Shown here piece by piece: positions 51,979-61,164 of a DNA stretch of 64,000 nt (its first letter is position 1; each line of letters starts with the position of its first letter). The stretch comes from JBGQMW01 sp963769845 (GTDB taxonomy: Archaea > Thermoproteota > Bathyarchaeia > Bathyarchaeales > Bathycorpusculaceae), in contig CAVYNL010000012.1 in the NCBI GenBank assembly GCA_963769845.1, forward strand, positions 1-64,000, written 5' to 3'. The notes under the pieces were generated by a model. It did no database searches and was not told where the DNA came from. It was given only the letters and a program-made list of their open reading frames with translations. The position numbers were made by a program, and so were the translations under genes.

Positions 51979-53670
51979 GTGAAGAACATGAAAAGCAAAT
52001 CAGTGATCGCTGCTATGCCGCCACCACCGCCACCTCCACCGCCCACACCGATGGGCAAGTCAGGCCGAAAGATGAAGTCAACCCTGATCGCCGCAACGCT
52101 CATCGTGATAATCGTAGTCGCAATGGTCGTCCTCTTCGTCTTCAATGTAATCCCCTGGAAATCCGGCGGAGGAGGAACACCAGTGAACTACGGCGTTCTC
52201 ATGGGCAAAGTCACCGACACAAATGGTAACCCGATTTCAAACGTTACCGTAAGCGTAGGAGGCCAAACCGCTATGACCAACCCTCAAGGATGGTACACCG
52301 TTGCCAACTTAGCAGCAGGAAACAAACAGCTCGTCACCTTCAGCAAGAACGGTTCCGCAACAACATACCAAATGACCGACATCCAAACAGGCAAGAGCAG
52401 CTTCGTAGAAGCCGCAATGAGACCAGTAGACCAGACAAGCTCCATTCCAGCCGCGACGGGTGGTACCGTAACAAATCAAGCCAATAACGCTTACGCAACC
52501 ATAGGCGCCAATTCATTGGCTACTTCTCAAGGCACCGCCTATTCAGGAACCGCAACCGTCATGATCACAAGTTTCGACCCGAGCAACGAGCTCGAAGCAA
52601 ACGCTTTCCCAGGAGAATACTTGGGCGTCTTGGCACAGAACCAGACGGTCGTACCGATCAAATCCTTCGGTTTCATGGACATCTCCGTAACGACTCCCAA
52701 CGGAGACAGGCTCAACCTAGCATCAGGCAAGACGGCCACGATAGCGATTCCGGTCCCCGCAAGCATGCAGACAGACGCGGCCAACATGGGAACATGCCCA
52801 CTCTGGTACTTCGACACAACCACAGAAGCATGGAAAGAAGAAGGTTCAGGAACGTACGATTACACTATAGAATGCTTCGTGGGAAACGTGACCCACTTCT
52901 CCGTATGGAACTATGACATACGCTACCCCGCAGGCTACGTCAGCGGCCGAGTGGTCAATTCTCTTGGCAACCCAGTGCAAGGAGCACAGGTGAAATGCTG
53001 GGGGACAGGATGGTACCAGCAACGATGGGCTTCGGGAGAAACACTGACGGGGACGGACGGCAACTTCACACGCATACCCGTTGAAGTCGGCGTCGTCTTC
53101 AACTATCAGGCCTCAAAAGGCGGCCACAAGAGCGCTGTTTTCCAAGGGGGTCCTCTTGCCAAGAATCAAAATTCCACTGTGCCCGACATCGTTCTGGATT
53201 CACCGGTCGTGCAGATAACTCTCACTTGGGGAGCAGACCCAAGAGACCTTGACAGTCACTTGACAGCGAGACTAGCGGGAAACGTGACTTTCCACGTGTA
53301 CTATGACAGCACAGGCTCGCTCAGCACCGACCCGTGGACCAACCTGGACACTGACGTCACAACTGGATTCGGCCCAGAGGTCATATCGATCTCCAGACTA
53401 AGCCAAGGAACATACCGCTACTCAGTCAGACACTATGCGGGTGACGGAACAATAGGAAATTCAGGCGCAGAAGTGAACGTGGTCATACCTGACACGGGAA
53501 TATACAGGTTCACACCCCCAGCAGGTCAGCCTACAAACACCACGATCTGGAGAGTATTCGACATAGTCGTCGACGCAAACGGCAGACTGACGCTCAACAC
53601 GATAAACGACTACAAACTGGGGGCCCTAGGCTCAGCCGGAGACGAGTCAGCAGACCTGTACCCGCCGTAG
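51979..53670 (+). CDS. Membrane-anchored surface protein with polyproline N-terminus
   Basis: 563 residues from GTG 51979 (or ATG 51988). A short cytoplasmic segment with nine consecutive Pro (residues 14-22) precedes a membrane helix (about 35-58). The outside part has a carboxypeptidase-regulatory-like domain (VLMGKVTDTNGNPISNVTVS), a beta region, a second such domain (VSGRVVNSLGNPVQGAQVKC), and a YfaP/DUF2135-like domain (QITLTWGADPRDLDSHLTA). The polyproline run should need aIF5A for translation. It is probably part of the cell surface; the role is unknown. Confidence 0.75.
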   Translation: MKNMKSKSVIAAMPPPPPPPPPTPMGKSGRKMKSTLIAATLIVIIVVAMVVLFVFNVIPWKSGGGGTPVNYGVLMGKVTDTNGNPISNVTVSVGGQTAMTNPQGWYTVANLAAGNKQLVTFSKNGSATTYQMTDIQTGKSSFVEAAMRPVDQTSSIPAATGGTVTNQANNAYATIGANSLATSQGTAYSGTATVMITSFDPSNELEANAFPGEYLGVLAQNQTVVPIKSFGFMDISVTTPNGDRLNLASGKTATIAIPVPASMQTDAANMGTCPLWYFDTTTEAWKEEGSGTYDYTIECFVGNVTHFSVWNYDIRYPAGYVSGRVVNSLGNPVQGAQVKCWGTGWYQQRWASGETLTGTDGNFTRIPVEVGVVFNYQASKGGHKSAVFQGGPLAKNQNSTVPDIVLDSPVVQITLTWGADPRDLDSHLTARLAGNVTFHVYYDSTGSLSTDPWTNLDTDVTTGFGPEVISISRLSQGTYRYSVRHYAGDGTIGNSGAEVNVVIPDTGIYRFTPPAGQPTNTTIWRVFDIVVDANGRLTLNTINDYKLGALGSAGDESADLYPP

Positions 53671-53718
53671 ACAAGAGACAGAAAAGCTTGAACACTCCCA
53701 TGTAGACCTTGGCAATCC

Positions 53719-54147
53719 TCACTTTTTCTCTATAAGCTCAATCAGCGTTCCGTCCGGATCTTCTATGAAAGCGATCAGAGGCCCTGCGGGGCCGAGCTTG
53801 GAAGGCTCGTCCGTTATCGTGACTCCTTCCTTCCGCATCCCTGCAACCGTCTCCTCCAAGTTTCTAACGTCAAACGCGATATGGTCAAAAACACGCTCCT
53901 CATAATCCGCCTGCACAAACTTCTTCTGTTTCCGATAGAACGTAAGCTCGAGCCTAGCCCCCCTTTCTTCTGGGTCCTGCAAAAACGCAATCTCTGCATT
54001 ATTCTGTGGAATCTCACGCCTACTAACGAGCTTCAACCCAATCAACCTAACATAGAAATCAATGGACCTCTCCATGTTACTCGTGCGAACGCTCGTATGA
54101 CTAAACAGCAACTGGGCCCACCGTATACTACTTCTGCATCCACACAT
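53719..54147 (-). CDS. VOC-superfamily (glyoxalase-like) protein
   Basis: 142 residues from ATG 54147. A paired betaalphabetabetabeta fold: LLFSHTSVRTSNMERSIDFY, GLKLVSRREI, ARLELTFYRK, then HIAFDVRNLEETVAGMRKEG and IAFIEDPDGTLIELIEK with metal-binding His and Glu. It could be a lactoylglutathione-lyase-like, epimerase or resistance enzyme. Methylmalonyl-CoA epimerase is a VOC protein too, but its specific spacing is not met here, and it lies 27 kb from the mutase operon. Confidence 0.85.
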   Translation of the reverse strand: MCGCRSSIRWAQLLFSHTSVRTSNMERSIDFYVRLIGLKLVSRREIPQNNAEIAFLQDPEERGARLELTFYRKQKKFVQADYEERVFDHIAFDVRNLEETVAGMRKEGVTITDEPSKLGPAGPLIAFIEDPDGTLIELIEKK

Positions 54148-54622
54148 ATAGAACCAACGGTTCAACGAAGCACAAGTAACTCAGAAACGACACAGAAAAT
54201 CCGCTGCAAAGCCCAGAATCAGCCGATAATGCACGTTCATAAGTTCGAATCACAAAACACCCTTCAAACGGGCTAAAATGAGAACTGGGTGAAACCGGGA
54301 AGAAAGCAAATTGACTGGTAAGAAGGGGAATTCTCTGAGGCGCCGTTTGAGAGCACAGGCAACACGGAAAAACAACATAGAATTGGCCGGAGAACAGAAA
54401 ACATTTCCTCCGAAGAATAAAGGGCACAGGCAACAGAACAGTAAAGCGGGGAAGCAAAGCAGAATTAGCTGCCATGAGAAAAAAACTCTTTGCCGGCAAA
54501 TCGAGAGATCAGTCCACAAACCAGAAGTGCCCCAAGACTGTGGAGAGAAGAGCCTCTGCGGAAATTGGACAGTTCGCCAGAAGCCGGGACGAACAATAAA
54601 CGGGTGCTTAGGCTTGCTCTGC
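54148..54622. other. 475-base region, no clear gene
   Basis: Contains a Lys/Arg-rich open frame on the plus strand from TTG 54311 and a shorter one (ATG about 54475, RKKLFAGKSRDQSTNQK to 54598). Neither has a family signature or a persuasive start, so I leave them uncalled. Confidence 0.35.
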
Positions 54623-55174
54623 CTATTCCACGACGTAACGATAGGCCAGGTGCTCGCCGGCCGTCGGGCTCTTCCTGATAACCCTCAACACATCCCCAGG
54701 CTTCGCCCCGATGGCCTTGACAGTCGGGTCCACACTGCTGATCTGCGGAAGTTGATAGGGCTGAACCCTGTACTTCGCCAGCAAAGCCGCCTTCTCCTCC
54801 TCGGTCAAGATCTCGTGCCTAGGCACAAGCTTATGCTCAAACAGGTCAAAGGCAGGAAACATCTTCGGCAGAAGCTCGATGTGCTTCTTCTTCGCACCCT
54901 GCTTAACCGCGTGCGTGTAACGTCCGTCAGTGACGATAATGCCCCTCTCCACCTCAGCATCCTTCATGGCCTTACCCAAACGGTTGATGCTGTTAATCCC
55001 AACTGTCGTCTCACCCGGAACACACCAGACAAGAGACTTCTCCTTCTCCTTAGGTATGTTAACAATATACCCAATGCCATCCTCATGCTTCTGCTTCTTA
55101 AGAAGCTTGTAACCCCTGAGCTTGATCAAAACCTCAGCCTTGCGCTCCTCCAAACTGATCTCTTTCTTGCTCAC
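54623..55174 (-). CDS. rpoH: RNA polymerase subunit H (Rpb5), two-domain eukaryote-like form
   Basis: 183 residues from GTG 55174. The C-terminal part (about 107-183) is the universal RpoH/Rpb5 assembly domain: LFEHKLVPRHEILTEEEKAA, LLAKYRVQPYQLPQISSVDP and VIRKSPTAGEHLAYRYV. Typical archaeal RpoH stops there, at about 75-90 residues. Here an added N-terminal domain (about 1-105) has the layout of the eukaryotic Rpb5 jaw (EVLIKLRGYKLLKKQKHEDG, VERGIIVTDGRYTHAVKQGA), which is a restriction-endonuclease-like fold. It is also far from rpoB, although rpoH is normally immediately upstream. This is strong for RpoH; the jaw homology is inferred. Confidence 0.92.
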   Translation of the reverse strand: MSKKEISLEERKAEVLIKLRGYKLLKKQKHEDGIGYIVNIPKEKEKSLVWCVPGETTVGINSINRLGKAMKDAEVERGIIVTDGRYTHAVKQGAKKKHIELLPKMFPAFDLFEHKLVPRHEILTEEEKAALLAKYRVQPYQLPQISSVDPTVKAIGAKPGDVLRVIRKSPTAGEHLAYRYVVE

Positions 55175-55248
55175 AACCGTCGCTTCCTAAAACATTCGAA
55201 ACCTAAAACACCCTTCAACCCTTAAACCTTACGCTCCCACACCGAGCA

Positions 55249-55926
55249 TCAAACCCGCAGCGTAACATTCTCAGCATACTTCCGCATACTCTCAGCAAAA
55301 CCCATGATGCACTGCGGCGAATACGGCTTCAGCGCGATTAACGACTTGTCCAGCGTGTCCCCTGCAACAAACTGCTGGAACGCGAAGGCTTTCGCACCGC
55401 GCACGAGCTCCCCCATGCGAGGCACGTCCTGAGCGTCCACAAAACCGGGCACGACGGTCGCCCTGAACTCGTAATCCACCTTCCCCATCTTCAACATTTC
55501 AATCGTGCGCACAAACTCCACGGTGTCCCCAGCGCCAAGCCGACAATATTTTGCCAGACTCGTCTTCACGTCCAGGGCCACAAAATCCACGAACGGCAAG
55601 CACTCCTCCAGCATCCGCGAATCGAAACCGTTCGTGTCCAGCTTCACCATGAACCCTCGCTCCTTCAACTTCCTCAGAAACATGGGCAAATCCTTGTGAA
55701 TCGTCGGCTCTCCGCCCGACACCACGACAGAATCCACAAAGCCCTTGCGCTCGTCCAGAATCCTCAGAGCCGCTTCCTCGTTGAGAAAAGGTGGCTTCGG
55801 GTCGACCACGATCCTCCAGTTGTGACAAAACGGGCATCGCAGGTTGCAGCCAGGCGTGAAGAGAACAGAGGCCACGCGATTAGGAAAGTCCGCGAGGCTC
55901 GTCTTCTGAAGACCGCTGAACTTCAT
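55249..55926 (-). CDS. nrdG: Anaerobic ribonucleotide reductase activase NrdG
   Basis: A radical-SAM enzyme of 225 residues from ATG 55926 that installs the glycyl radical on NrdD. It has the cluster motif CNLRCPFC (CX3CX2C) in FTPGCNLRCPFCHN, SAM-binding VVSGGEPTIH, and LDTNGFDSR. An earlier in-frame start at 56019 lies inside nrdD and is unlikely. It follows nrdD by 11 bases and so shares its operon. Confidence 0.95.
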   Translation of the reverse strand: MKFSGLQKTSLADFPNRVASVLFTPGCNLRCPFCHNWRIVVDPKPPFLNEEAALRILDERKGFVDSVVVSGGEPTIHKDLPMFLRKLKERGFMVKLDTNGFDSRMLEECLPFVDFVALDVKTSLAKYCRLGAGDTVEFVRTIEMLKMGKVDYEFRATVVPGFVDAQDVPRMGELVRGAKAFAFQQFVAGDTLDKSLIALKPYSPQCIMGFAESMRKYAENVTLRV

Positions 55927-55937
55927 CCGCGAGTCAC

Positions 55938-58058
55938 TCAGGCAGCGACAGGCGGCATCACCGCCGACTTGTCGAACGTCTTCCGTATCGCAAACTCCGC
56001 CTGCTTGCCGTCGTTCCACTGATCAACCGGACGAAGGTAGCCGACCACGCGCGAGTAAACCTCACACTTCGCTCCGCACGCTGGGCACTCCTTGTGCTCG
56101 CCGTTGACGTACCCGTGCGTCGGGCAGATGCTGAACGTCGGCGTCAGCGTGAAGTACGGCAGATGCGAACTCCACGCCACCTTCTTGATCAGTTCAGCAG
56201 CGGCCCTCCATGAATGCAGCCTCTCGCCCAGGTAGATGTGGAAAACCGTTCCGCCAGTATAGAGGGTCTGAAGCTTGTCCTGATGCTGCAAAGCCTCGAA
56301 CAAGTCGCCGTCATAATCCACGGGCAACTGCGTAGAATTCGTGTAGAAGGGCTCAGCGCCGACCGTCACGCTCTTCTGGTTCGCGGGCACGATGTCAGGA
56401 TACTTCTTCCTGTCGATCCTCGCAAGCCTGTAGCTCGTTCCCTCAGCGGGCGTGGCCTCAAGATTATAGATGCTATCCGTATCCTCCTGGAACTTCAGAA
56501 GTTTCTTCCGCATGAAACTCAGCACGCGCTGCGCAAACGCCGTCCCGTCGCCTGAAGCGATGTTCACACCGAACAGGTTCATGATCGCCTCGTTCATGCC
56601 CACTATGCCGACCGTTGAGAAGTGGTTCGTCCAGTATAGCCCGGTTCTCTCCTTAACGTTGTGCAAGTACCGCCTCGAGTACGGGTACAGTCCGTTCTCG
56701 GTGAACTTCTCCAAGACCTTCCTTTTGATCTCCAGGCTGTCCCGGGCAACCTCCATCAGATTTTCCAAGCGCGCGACGAAATCATCCTCGTCCGTGGCCA
56801 GGTACCCCATTCTAGGGAGGTTGAGCGTGACCACACCTATGGAGCCCGTCAGTGGGTTAGCGCCGAAGAAGCCTCCTCCCCTCTTGTGCAATTCCCTATT
56901 GTCTATGCGGAGTCTGCAGCACATACTGCGAACGTCTGAAGGCTTCATGTCACTGTTGATGAAGTTGGAGAAGTAGGGCACGCCGTACTTCGCCGTGACC
57001 TCAAAGATCTTTTCGCAGACGGGCGAGTCCCAGTTGAAATCGCGCGTGACATTGTACGTGGGAATCGGGAAAGTGAAAACTCTGCCCTTCGAGTCTCCTT
57101 GACTCATCACCTCAGCGAAGGCCGAGTTGAACATGTCTAGCTCAGGCTGCAAGTCGCCGTAGGCCAACGAGTCAACCGTGCTTCCGCTCATGGCAACCTG
57201 CTCGTTCTTCATAAAGTCTGGCACAGTCAGGTCCAACGTCACGTTCGTAAAAGGCGTCTGGAAACCGACCCGCGTGGGCACGTTCATGTTGAAGAAGAAC
57301 TCCTGAAGCCCCTGCTCAACCTCTTTCTGACCGAGATGGTCGCTCCTTATGAACGGCGCCAAATAGGTGTCGAAAGTGCTGAAAGCCTGAGCTCCGGCTG
57401 CCTCGCCCTGAAGCGTGTAGAAAAAGTTCACGATCTGCCCCAGCGCCGTCCTGAAATGCTTGGCAGGTTTGCTCTCGATCTTTCCAGACACGCCGCCGAA
57501 GCCGGACATGAGCAGTTCTCTCAGGTCCCAGCCCACGCAGTACGCGCCCAGGACGCCCAGGTCGTGGATATGCATATCCCCTGAAAAGTGTGCGTCCGCG
57601 ATGTTCGGCGGATAAATCCTGCTGATCCAGTACTTCGCGACAACCGTGGACGACAAGTAATTGTTCAATCCCTGCAGCGAGTAGCTCATGTTCGAGTTCT
57701 CGCGCACTCGCCAGTCCTCGATCTCCAAGTACTGGTCCACAAGGTCAGCGTCGCTGAGCAGCGCAGCCAGTTCCCGCTGGTCCTGATGCTGCTTCCTGTA
57801 CAAGATGTACGCCTTGGCCGTGCGAGCATTCCCATTCTCGATGAGCATCTTCTCGACAAGGTCTTGGATCTCCTCAACCGTGGGCACACCGTCCTCGCCG
57901 AACCTGTTCTTCAGCTCAGCCAAAGTTTGGTCACTGATTTTTCTGGCCTGTTCTCTGTCTTTTCCGCCCACAGCCTTGGCGGCTTTCCAAACTGCATTGG
58001 TTATACGGTCTTGGTCAAACTGTTCTAATCTACCATCACGTTTTCTAACAGACTTCAT
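55938..58058 (-). CDS. nrdD: Anaerobic (class III) ribonucleoside-triphosphate reductase NrdD
   Basis: 706 residues; reduces ribonucleotides to deoxyribonucleotides under anoxic conditions. An ATP cone (about 1-95: VRKRDGRLEQFDQDRITNAV) senses allosteric nucleotides. The body has the NrdD core (GDMHIHDLGVLGAYCVGWDL, MCCRLRIDNREL, ANPLTGSIGVVTLNLPRMGY). A C-terminal zinc region uses C645, H648, C658 and C661. The glycyl radical sits in RVVGY with Gly673. Length and order fit archaeal NrdD. It overlaps nrdR by 4 bases, giving the operon nrdR-nrdD-nrdG. Confidence 0.97.
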   Translation of the reverse strand: MKSVRKRDGRLEQFDQDRITNAVWKAAKAVGGKDREQARKISDQTLAELKNRFGEDGVPTVEEIQDLVEKMLIENGNARTAKAYILYRKQHQDQRELAALLSDADLVDQYLEIEDWRVRENSNMSYSLQGLNNYLSSTVVAKYWISRIYPPNIADAHFSGDMHIHDLGVLGAYCVGWDLRELLMSGFGGVSGKIESKPAKHFRTALGQIVNFFYTLQGEAAGAQAFSTFDTYLAPFIRSDHLGQKEVEQGLQEFFFNMNVPTRVGFQTPFTNVTLDLTVPDFMKNEQVAMSGSTVDSLAYGDLQPELDMFNSAFAEVMSQGDSKGRVFTFPIPTYNVTRDFNWDSPVCEKIFEVTAKYGVPYFSNFINSDMKPSDVRSMCCRLRIDNRELHKRGGGFFGANPLTGSIGVVTLNLPRMGYLATDEDDFVARLENLMEVARDSLEIKRKVLEKFTENGLYPYSRRYLHNVKERTGLYWTNHFSTVGIVGMNEAIMNLFGVNIASGDGTAFAQRVLSFMRKKLLKFQEDTDSIYNLEATPAEGTSYRLARIDRKKYPDIVPANQKSVTVGAEPFYTNSTQLPVDYDGDLFEALQHQDKLQTLYTGGTVFHIYLGERLHSWRAAAELIKKVAWSSHLPYFTLTPTFSICPTHGYVNGEHKECPACGAKCEVYSRVVGYLRPVDQWNDGKQAEFAIRKTFDKSAVMPPVAA

Positions 58059-58501
58059 GCTCTAACCTCTTTCAACACACGTGTGAAATCTTCTGGCTCT
58101 TCGAAGCTTTTGTAGACCGACGCAAATCTCACGTAGGCGACGCGGTCGAGCTTCTTCAAGTATTTCATCACCAGGTCGCCGACTTCCTGTGAAGTGACCT
58201 CGTCCTTGCCGAGCATAGTCAGGTCTTGACGCACACGCTCCGCCAACACGTGGATCTGCTCCATCGACACGGGCCTTTTCTCACAGGCCTTCTGAAGGCC
58301 CCGAACAATCTTGTTCAGGTCGAAGCGCTCAGGTCTGCCGTCCTTCTTCCGCACCATCAGTTCAACAGACTCCACATACTCGTACGAGGTGAACCGCTTT
58401 CCGCAGTCGCTGCACTCCTTCCGTCGCCTGACGGTATTATCTGGCGAGTCCCTCGTTTCGAGAGTCTTCAGGTTCTCAGACCCACAGTACGGACACTTCA
58501 T
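58055..58501 (-). CDS. nrdR: Transcriptional regulator NrdR
   Basis: 148 residues: a zinc ribbon (KCPYCGSENLKTLETRDSPD, RRRKECSDCGKRFTSYE) and an ATP cone (VRKKDGRPERFDLNKIVRGL, to about 145). NrdR senses ATP/dATP ratios and represses ribonucleotide reductase genes. It is near universal in bacteria but sporadic in archaea. It heads the nrd operon and should control its own promoter; an inverted repeat is found upstream at 58519-58536. Confidence 0.95.
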   Translation of the reverse strand: MKCPYCGSENLKTLETRDSPDNTVRRRKECSDCGKRFTSYEYVESVELMVRKKDGRPERFDLNKIVRGLQKACEKRPVSMEQIHVLAERVRQDLTMLGKDEVTSQEVGDLVMKYLKKLDRVAYVRFASVYKSFEEPEDFTRVLKEVRA

Positions 58502-58518
58502 AACATCACAGCGGCGCT

Positions 58519-58536
58519 CACTACAGATTGCTAGTG
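58519..58536. promoter_or_regulatory. Inverted repeat in the nrdR leader, possible NrdR site
   Basis: CACTA-N8-TAGTG, 18-35 bases before the nrdR start and downstream of TATA-like CCTTAAATAAG (about 58571-58582, minus). Bacterial NrdR boxes share the CACTA...TAGTG arms but with a four-base spacer, so this is only a candidate. Confidence 0.35.
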
Positions 58537-58748
58537 TTTGGCGGCTAAAAGGAACGCTGTATCTAGCGTTTTCTTATTTAAGGCCTTTCTACAACAATGT
58601 TGAAATGATCGCCTGGGCATCTCAGAGGAATACGTGTTTTGTATACAAGATCACAAAGAATTGACTGTGTCGAAAAGAGCGTATTCGGAGAAAACCTCCT
58701 CGAATCTGTCCTCCACGAAAACTGTTTAACACTTTCGCAGGCAAACCG

Positions 58749-59268
58749 CTAGACCACATGTTTCCTCAACGTCAAAGAACGTTTCCTCTCCTCAAACGTG
58801 CTGAAGCCCGCCTTCGCGCAAGCCTTCTCGCCGGGCTGTTCGTCTTCAGCACTGAAAGCTCCAGCCACTGTTTGCCTAGTCGCTTCGCGAGCTTCCCTGC
58901 AAAATCCAGTATGAACCTGCCCAGTCCAGATCTCCGATATTCAGGAGCAACTGCTAGGCTGTTGATGTACAAGCTTTCCGCTTTCTCCCGCACAATGAAG
59001 ATCCCTGCAACGCGCTCTCTCAGCTTCACGAAAAAACGTTTCCTCCTAAAGAAGATGACTTCGCACGACAGAACGTAGGGCACCGCTACGATTGGCACCA
59101 GGAGCCCGGAGCTGCCGAAGAGCAAGTAGTTCGCTCCGATGCTCCTTCGAAAGAAGTCGAAGTCGCACGAGTTGAAAAAAGATCTTCAGACCGTTTCACG
59201 GGCACGACTCTGAAACCTGTGCGGTGGTCACTGTTTGTTCCAGGGGAACCTTCACCGAGTTTTCTCAT
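58749..59268 (-). pseudogene. GNAT acetyltransferase broken by two frameshifts
   Basis: The three frames in order read MRKLGEGSPGTNSDHRTGFR...VKRSEDLF, then NSCDFDFFRRSIGANYLLFG through LYINSLAVAPEYRRSGLGRF to TNSPARRL, then AKAGFSTFEERKRSLTLRK. The first break is in a run of six A (59175-59180) and the second near 58811-58823. Joined, they make a full GNAT protein of about 170 residues. The acetyl-CoA motif (EYRRSGLGRF) is intact. Either two read errors or a young pseudogene. The first codon overlaps the MFS stop by 4 bases. Confidence 0.65.
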
Positions 59269-60497
59269 GCGTCACCATCACTGGTCGGCTTACTCGCCTT
59301 GACCGATGCAAACGTGGCAACAGTGATCAAGAGCACGAGTGCGAGTGAAGAAAAGACGCCCACGTAGCCTAAGAACGTGCTGAGTATGAGCCCGCAGAAT
59401 ATCGGTCCCAGAAATTGCCCCACATCCATAAGAGTGCCCATGAAGCCCATCGCACCGCCGACGACTTTGAGGGGAACGAGCTCGCTTGCGAAGGCCGGAG
59501 TCACGGAGGTCACCATCGAGAAACCCACGCCATAAGCAATGGCCAAGACAAGCAAAGCTGAGAACTGCGTGAAGAAGGGAATGAAAACCAGAGGCACGAG
59601 GCTGACGGTGCAGCCCAACACTATCGGTGTGCGTCTCCCTGCCTTGTCCGAAAGCCTGCCAACAAGTGGTTTAGAAAACACCACCGTGATGACCATGCTG
59701 AAGAGAATGATGCTCTGCAACACTCCGTTCATGTTCGAGACATCGGTCATGTACTTCACGAGGAACAGTTCCACTGAGCCGTAAGTGTAGTACTGACCCG
59801 CTTCAATGAAGCTCACTGCCAGCACCCCGCGGGCCCGAGCGATACCTACCCACTGGCGAAAGACGCTTCCGACGCTTGCCTGGGGTTGACCTGCTGCGAG
59901 CGTAACATTCTTTGCTCTGCGCAGAAAAGGCAGAGCTGCAAGCAGAGCGGATATTCCCGCAACGCCCACAGCGAGGTAGATGTAATAGAAGTTTGTGTAC
60001 TGTTTCGGAAGCAAGCCTGGGTTGGTAACAACGAGTATGGAGCCGCCGAGAAGAGGCGCAATACTCCGGCCGATGGCCGTGACGGAGGAGAAGAGCGAGA
60101 TACGTTCCCCGCGCCTCGAAGGATAGGCTTCGGCTATCAAGGCTTGCGCGACTGGGACAAACATGCCTGTGGCAAAACCATGGTAAAACCGCACGAGGGC
60201 AAGCTGCCACCACGAGTTTACAATGAGATAAAGGAATGGAGCCGAGGCGAAAATAAAGGCTGAAACAAGCAAAACTTTCCTTCTTCCGAAAATATCTGAA
60301 AGCGAACCTGCTGGTAAGCTGATCAATATCCCAGGAATGGTTGAAGCCGAGCCGACAATTCCTAGCCCAAAGTCAGACGTTCCCAGATAGCCAGCGAGAT
60401 ACGGAAGCACAGGGCTTTTCGACATCGTGGAACTTAGAATCGCCAAGAACCCCATAACGCAGATTACTAGAAACACGCTTTCCTTTACGAACCTCAT
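59265..60497 (-). CDS. MFS transporter
   Basis: About 410 residues with twelve membrane helices in two bundles. The loop 2-3 motif is GSLSDIFGRRKVLL and the second-half copy is GRLSDKAGRRTPIVLGC. It is probably a proton-coupled efflux or uptake carrier; the substrate cannot be told. The start is ATG 60497 (TTG 60503 is also possible). It overlaps the downstream broken GNAT gene, so the two formed an operon. Confidence 0.92.
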   Translation of the reverse strand: MRFVKESVFLVICVMGFLAILSSTMSKSPVLPYLAGYLGTSDFGLGIVGSASTIPGILISLPAGSLSDIFGRRKVLLVSAFIFASAPFLYLIVNSWWQLALVRFYHGFATGMFVPVAQALIAEAYPSRRGERISLFSSVTAIGRSIAPLLGGSILVVTNPGLLPKQYTNFYYIYLAVGVAGISALLAALPFLRRAKNVTLAAGQPQASVGSVFRQWVGIARARGVLAVSFIEAGQYYTYGSVELFLVKYMTDVSNMNGVLQSIILFSMVITVVFSKPLVGRLSDKAGRRTPIVLGCTVSLVPLVFIPFFTQFSALLVLAIAYGVGFSMVTSVTPAFASELVPLKVVGGAMGFMGTLMDVGQFLGPIFCGLILSTFLGYVGVFSSLALVLLITVATFASVKASKPTSDGDA

Positions 60498-60590
60498 GCT
60501 CAAACTCCTGACAAAGCAACCTTGGATACTGCTGACTCAGAGGTTAATAAGAATTGGTTGTGCTATTTTGTCTTATAAACACGATAGCTT

Positions 60591-60842
60591 TTAGTTGGTT
60601 ACAGGCGCGCGCTGAGGACGTTTGTACTCTTGCGTTTTGATCAACTCTTTCACACCTTTGCACTGGTAGATGAATTCGCCTTTGTTCAGAGTTTTCAGCT
60701 TCTGCCCATTCTTTGCCGAGGAACCCTTTAAGTACGCAATATCGTTTGACTCCCAAGTTGCATCGAAGTATCTTTGATCGCAAATCTTGACGAGAGCTTT
60801 ATCGACGAGCGCGCTGAATTGCGTGAGCAATGCAAACCGCAA
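60591..60842 (-). CDS. Hypothetical protein (83 aa)
   Basis: Small soluble protein (RFALLTQFSALVDKALVKIC, then LKTLNKGEFIYQCKGVKELI) with a basic C-terminus. The composition is protein-like, but no ribosome-binding site or family supports it strongly. The end of the ORF is interrupted by a GC tract (60607) that encodes Arg-Ala. Confidence 0.35.
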   Translation of the reverse strand: MRFALLTQFSALVDKALVKICDQRYFDATWESNDIAYLKGSSAKNGQKLKTLNKGEFIYQCKGVKELIKTQEYKRPQRAPVTN

Positions 60843-61164
60843 ATCAGAATTCGCTCCAACCGTAACCAGACCTGAGAGGACTGGCCAGAATAACGTTCCA
60901 CGCTCAACTCTTATTGCTCATCATGCTCTTCACAGCACAAGCCGCCATCAACACGCACAAACCATGCAGATCCAGAAGCATACAGTACTTCGCAAACTAA
61001 TTTAGGAACAGGCATGCGCACTAAGAAACCAGATAACGACGCCAACGTCGCACGCGCTAGATGACCGTCAACTGAAAGCACTCTTGCGTGCATGCGATAC
61101 GTACTCTATTGATTTCAATGGGTTTGAGAAGAAAAAAGGATTTTGTGTTTGTCTTCTGAACTGT
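60843..61164. other. Spacer with weak ORFs
   Basis: A 60-codon open frame on the minus strand (60911-61093, HARVLSVDGHLARATLASLS) is possible but unsupported. A T-run on the minus strand near 61130-61137 could terminate the mscL transcript. Confidence 0.3.

Noticed and set aside
53719..54147. Methylmalonyl-CoA epimerase for the VOC protein
   Set aside because: It shares only general VOC features and is far from the mutase operon, so a specific name is not justified.
54311..55225. A 304-codon open frame on the plus strand
   Set aside because: Most of it is antisense to rpoH and the first third is an unsupported Lys/Arg-rich stretch.
55927..56019. Longer NrdG start
   Set aside because: It lies inside the nrdD 3' end and adds residues not seen in the family.
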